Shown here: positions 61,459 to 64,000 of the stretch, piece by piece
Position numbering within the stretch: the first letter of the stretch is position 1
Layout: every line of letters begins with the position of its first letter
Assembly: GCA_017442365.1 (NCBI GenBank)
Contig: JAFRZW010000006.1
Coordinates: forward strand, 1-64,000
Source: Rikenellaceae bacterium
Lineage (GTDB): Bacteria; Bacteroidota; Bacteroidia; Bacteroidales; Rikenellaceae
DNA length: 64,000 nt
Direction of reading: 5' to 3'
The notes under the pieces: model-generated
What the model was told of the DNA's origin: nothing
Database searches by the model: none
What the model saw: only the letters and a program-made list of their open reading frames with translations
Made by a program: the position numbers and the translations under genes

Positions 61459-62622
61459 TTATTCGGCCTGCTCGACCTTACCCGATACGGGCGAGGGGTT
61501 CGTATCGTCCTGCAACAGCGAATTGACATCGCCCTTGAAGTTGATCGAGAAACGAACCTTACCGCTCAGATCGGTTACCAGATTGGTGGGATCATTCAGC
61601 ACCAGGTGCTCCAAATCCTTACCCCAGCTCATTGCCCAATCGTGGTTCAGGCGGAACTTATACTCGCCAGCGGCGGTATTCTCATATACGCCCGTCCAAG
61701 TCTGTGCAATTACCGACTGGTAGAACTTCGAGTTGTAATCGGCATCGGTACCCTGAGTCGAGGGATCGGGAAGACCTGCGGGGGTCAGATCCAGATCAAC
61801 ACCCCAGCTCGAATCGAATACACCACCGATAACGCTGATTGCGCTTGCGGGGCTCAACTTAGCCGACAACGAACCAAGATCAACCGTGATCCAATACATA
61901 CCCGATGTAGTGGTGAGGTTTGCGGGGTTACCCTCGGTCGACAGAGCGTCGAGCGAGCCACCGTAGTTGCCTGTCCAACCCGGATTCTCGGGGCAGAACT
62001 TGAACTCGCAAGTGCCCGTAGGATCGTCGGGATTAACCAGATAAACCAGACCCTCATATACATTGGTATTCTCACCATTCTCCCACAGTACGGGAGCGTC
62101 CTGATCGTTCCAGCCCTGGTGCATACCGCGTACCCAGAGGCAGCGACGGATCCAAGGAGCCGAAGTCGATTTAACGGTGGTGATATCAACCTGAATAGCG
62201 TTCGAACGCTTTGCATAGGCCTCATTGCCGGCCGAGATGTTAGCCACAACGTAGAAGAATACGGTAGCGTTTGCACCCTCGGGCACAGCCAGGCCCTTCT
62301 TATCAACCAGCGAGTTGTTCAGCAACTCCTTGGTCATCGTGTAAGAGGTAGTATAAGCCTCGCCGATCTGCACATCAACGTCCTGATACGAAGCAAAAAC
62401 GGCGTAAGTTACAGCAGCTGAGTAGCCATAGTCGACCGAGCTCCACGACAGAGTAACCTCATTTTGAAGTGTTGCATCATCGACCACGATGTTCGACAGG
62501 GTGTTCATCACCGGTGCCGAAACTTCGTCTGCCGGCAGAGCCATCACCTTCTCGTCCTCGTGGCACGAGGTCATAAGAAGTGCAGCCGCAGCAAACATCG
62601 AAATATATTTCAAAACTTTCAT
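61459..62622 (-). CDS. susE: SusE-like starch-binding lipoprotein (387 aa)
   Basis: Non-catalytic outer-membrane starch-binding protein that sits with SusD on the cell surface. The signal peptide ends LLMTSC (cysteine 20) followed by HEDEK, an acidic export-type sequence. The SusE N-terminal Ig-like domain (NEVTLSWSSVDYGYSAAVTYAVFAS) is followed by two CBM-type modules with aromatic platforms, near residues 166 (VRGMHQGWND) and 262 (VIGGVFDSSWGVD). Length equals that of B. thetaiotaomicron SusE. It is 24 bp after susD and precedes the SusF-like gene. Confidence 0.88.
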   Translation of the reverse strand: MKVLKYISMFAAAALLMTSCHEDEKVMALPADEVSAPVMNTLSNIVVDDATLQNEVTLSWSSVDYGYSAAVTYAVFASYQDVDVQIGEAYTTSYTMTKELLNNSLVDKKGLAVPEGANATVFFYVVANISAGNEAYAKRSNAIQVDITTVKSTSAPWIRRCLWVRGMHQGWNDQDAPVLWENGENTNVYEGLVYLVNPDDPTGTCEFKFCPENPGWTGNYGGSLDALSTEGNPANLTTTSGMYWITVDLGSLSAKLSPASAISVIGGVFDSSWGVDLDLTPAGLPDPSTQGTDADYNSKFYQSVIAQTWTGVYENTAAGEYKFRLNHDWAMSWGKDLEHLVLNDPTNLVTDLSGKVRFSINFKGDVNSLLQDDTNPSPVSGKVEQAE

Positions 62623-62646
62623 CGTTGTTTGTGTTTAGTGGGTTGT

Positions 62647-64000
62647 TTACTCGATGTAACCTTCATTCTGCGAGAGGTTCTCGTTAGCCAACAGGTCGTC
62701 CGAAGGAAGCGGGAAGAGCTCCAAGTACTTAGCAAAGCCCTGACCATTCTTCACACCACCCTTGAAGGGCCACAGATACGATGCCGACGAGTAACGATCG
62801 TAGCGAATCAGAGTCGTACGACGCTGACCCTCCCAGAACAGCTCACGCGAAATCTCGTCGAAGATCTGATCCAGATTTACGGTCGTCGAAACGGTGGGAT
62901 TCTGCATACCTGCGCGTGTCTGCAAAGCCTTGATACAATCAACAGCCTTAGCGTCCGAAGTCTGACCGCCGTCGATACGAGCCTGTGCCTCGGCATATAC
63001 CAAGTACATCTCGGCTGCGCGGATCATCGGGAAGTCAACCGACGAGAATTTCTCGGTCTTCGAGTAGTCGGTTGCGGGGTCGAGGAAGCGGTTGTTGTTG
63101 AACTTAACCACGTGCCAGCCGTTAGCGAAGTTCTTGGTATCCATCTCCTTATCGTCGCAGTCCGACAACGAAACCAATGCACGAGCGTCGATAGCCGTGA
63201 ATACGTTCTCGTCGTCGCCGGCAGCGTCGCCCGAGCGGGTCTTGGCAGCATCGACAGCCGCCTTGCCGATCATACGCTCAACAGCCTCCGAGTTGGTAAC
63301 CAGACCGTTCCAGTTGCCATCGATACCCAAAGCGTACTGCTGACCCTTACCTGCCAACATCAAGAAGCTCGTACCGCCATACGACTGAGTCTTATTAGCG
63401 TCGTAGCACGAAGCATAGACGATCTCCTTCAATGCGTCGGGGTTCTCGCCGTTGTCGCCCATAAACAGAGCCTTGTAGTTGTCAGCCAGCTGATAAGCTG
63501 CGATAACCTTCTCGGCAGCATCACGAGCCGTAGCGTAGTGAGCCTTGTCCTCAGCGCCCAGATAGGTCTTGTGGTTCAGGCACAGACGTGCCAACAGACC
63601 GTAAGCAGCACCCTTATCCACGCGAGGATAGACCTGAGTGTGGGGAGCTTTCAGTGCCGAAGCGTCCGAAGTCAGCTCGGTCAGCTCGGCCTTCAACCAA
63701 TTGTACAGGTCGGCCTGATTGGTCTGAATGGGTTTGTAGGTACCGAAGGGGTCGGTATCAACCACGAAGGGAGGATTACCGAAGCAATCGAGCAGTACCC
63801 AATAAGCGTATGCACGCAGGAAGCGAACCTCAGCGCGCTCGATAGCTACCTCAGCGTCGCTATCGTCGGTGTTGCGCAGGAAGTCGTTGGCGAAAGCCAC
63901 CATCATCATACCGCGCGTATAAGTTGCATAGATAGCGTCGTTCTTCACGGCACTCCAAGCGTTGCCGCCGATCTCTGCTACCCACGAGTCGCCCCAAACG
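62647..64000 (-). CDS. susD: SusD-like starch-binding protein, 5' end outside the window
   Basis: Surface glycan-binding lid of the SusCD outer-membrane importer. The open frame runs to the window edge, so the signal peptide and N-terminus are missing; about 451 codons are visible. The SusD/RagB TPR-rich N-terminal half is clear (EVRFLRAYAYWVLLDCFGNPPFV, VDKGAAYGLLARLCLNHKTY), and the C-terminal part has FPMIRAAEMYLVYAEAQAR and ISRELFWEGQRRTTLIRYDR, both hallmarks of the family. An interior GTG at 63948 is not a real start because in-frame coding sequence continues upstream (VWGDSWVAEIGGNAWS). A susC TonB-dependent channel is expected just beyond the window. Confidence 0.95.
   Translation of the reverse strand, partial: VWGDSWVAEIGGNAWSAVKNDAIYATYTRGMMMVAFANDFLRNTDDSDAEVAIERAEVRFLRAYAYWVLLDCFGNPPFVVDTDPFGTYKPIQTNQADLYNWLKAELTELTSDASALKAPHTQVYPRVDKGAAYGLLARLCLNHKTYLGAEDKAHYATARDAAEKVIAAYQLADNYKALFMGDNGENPDALKEIVYASCYDANKTQSYGGTSFLMLAGKGQQYALGIDGNWNGLVTNSEAVERMIGKAAVDAAKTRSGDAAGDDENVFTAIDARALVSLSDCDDKEMDTKNFANGWHVVKFNNNRFLDPATDYSKTEKFSSVDFPMIRAAEMYLVYAEAQARIDGGQTSDAKAVDCIKALQTRAGMQNPTVSTTVNLDQIFDEISRELFWEGQRRTTLIRYDRYSSASYLWPFKGGVKNGQGFAKYLELFPLPSDDLLANENLSQNEGYIE

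Noticed and set aside
63946..63948. GTG as the susD start codon
   Set aside because: Coding sequence continues in frame to the window edge with SusD-like residues, so the true start and signal peptide lie outside the window.

Overview
The window looks like chromosomal DNA from a gut-type member of the Bacteroidales, most likely Rikenellaceae/Alistipes-like (genus is an inference). The signs are: promoters of the Bacteroidetes TTTG / TAnnTTTG type in front of many genes; almost no Shine-Dalgarno sequences; a starch-utilisation (sus) locus with SusD, SusE, SusF-like and SusG-like proteins; fimbrillin and fimbrial-tip lipoproteins; a B-type succinate dehydrogenase/fumarate reductase; and several Bacteroidetes-typical families (DUF2723/GT117, DUF4298, PspC/PadR).

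Layout. 1-3.0 kb, minus strand: two FKBP-type prolyl isomerase lipoproteins and an arginase-family hydrolase. 3.5-12.5 kb, minus strand: a large GT117 membrane glycosyltransferase, then a closely spaced run trpS, ClC chloride transporter, and a FecB/FecC/FecE-type metal-chelate ABC importer. 12.6-14.8 kb, plus strand: an MsbA-like exporter and tRNA-Val(UAC). 15.0-22.9 kb, plus strand: a surface-adhesin locus made of a long structured leader with a G8 tract, a 51-residue acidic small protein, a fimbrillin-like lipoprotein, a 1130-residue tip-like lipoprotein and an 886-residue lipoprotein that joins a fimbrillin-like N-terminus to a CotH kinase domain. 22.9-27.9 kb: an OPA-family organophosphate transporter with a HAD phosphatase, divergent from glycerate kinase and a GntP-family permease. 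27.9-32.4 kb: DUF4298, an S41 peptidase and a PspC-PspC-PadR-PspC module. 32.8-40.7 kb: phosphofructokinase, a PfkB sugar/nucleoside kinase, uvrC, trxB, a LuxE-like protein, a GT2 glycosyltransferase and a lipoprotein with a Ser/Thr/Arg-rich tail. 41-48.5 kb: malate dehydrogenase, PepD dipeptidase, IspF, 5-formyl-THF cyclo-ligase and sdhCAB. 48.7 kb: tRNA-Glu(CUC). 49.3-64 kb: MalQ amylomaltase converging on a minus-strand sus operon (susD cut by the window end, susE, susF-like, susG-like and three more GH13 enzymes).

How the genes work together. The sus proteins bind starch at the cell surface (SusD/E/F), cut it (SusG) and finish oligosaccharides with three GH13 enzymes whose post-lipobox sequences suggest periplasmic placement. 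MalQ then remodels maltodextrins in the cytoplasm and feeds glycolysis, where PfkA acts. Malate dehydrogenase and SdhCAB fit the succinate-producing branch of fumarate respiration.

The parts that best repay a second look are the fimbrillin/CotH locus with its small protein and G8 leader, near-identical tRNA promoters with an 11-bp tandem array, a tRNA-Glu 3' end remnant, and a dispersed 7-bp intergenic repeat family. Function assignments rest on motif recognition in the translated sequence; no database search was run.
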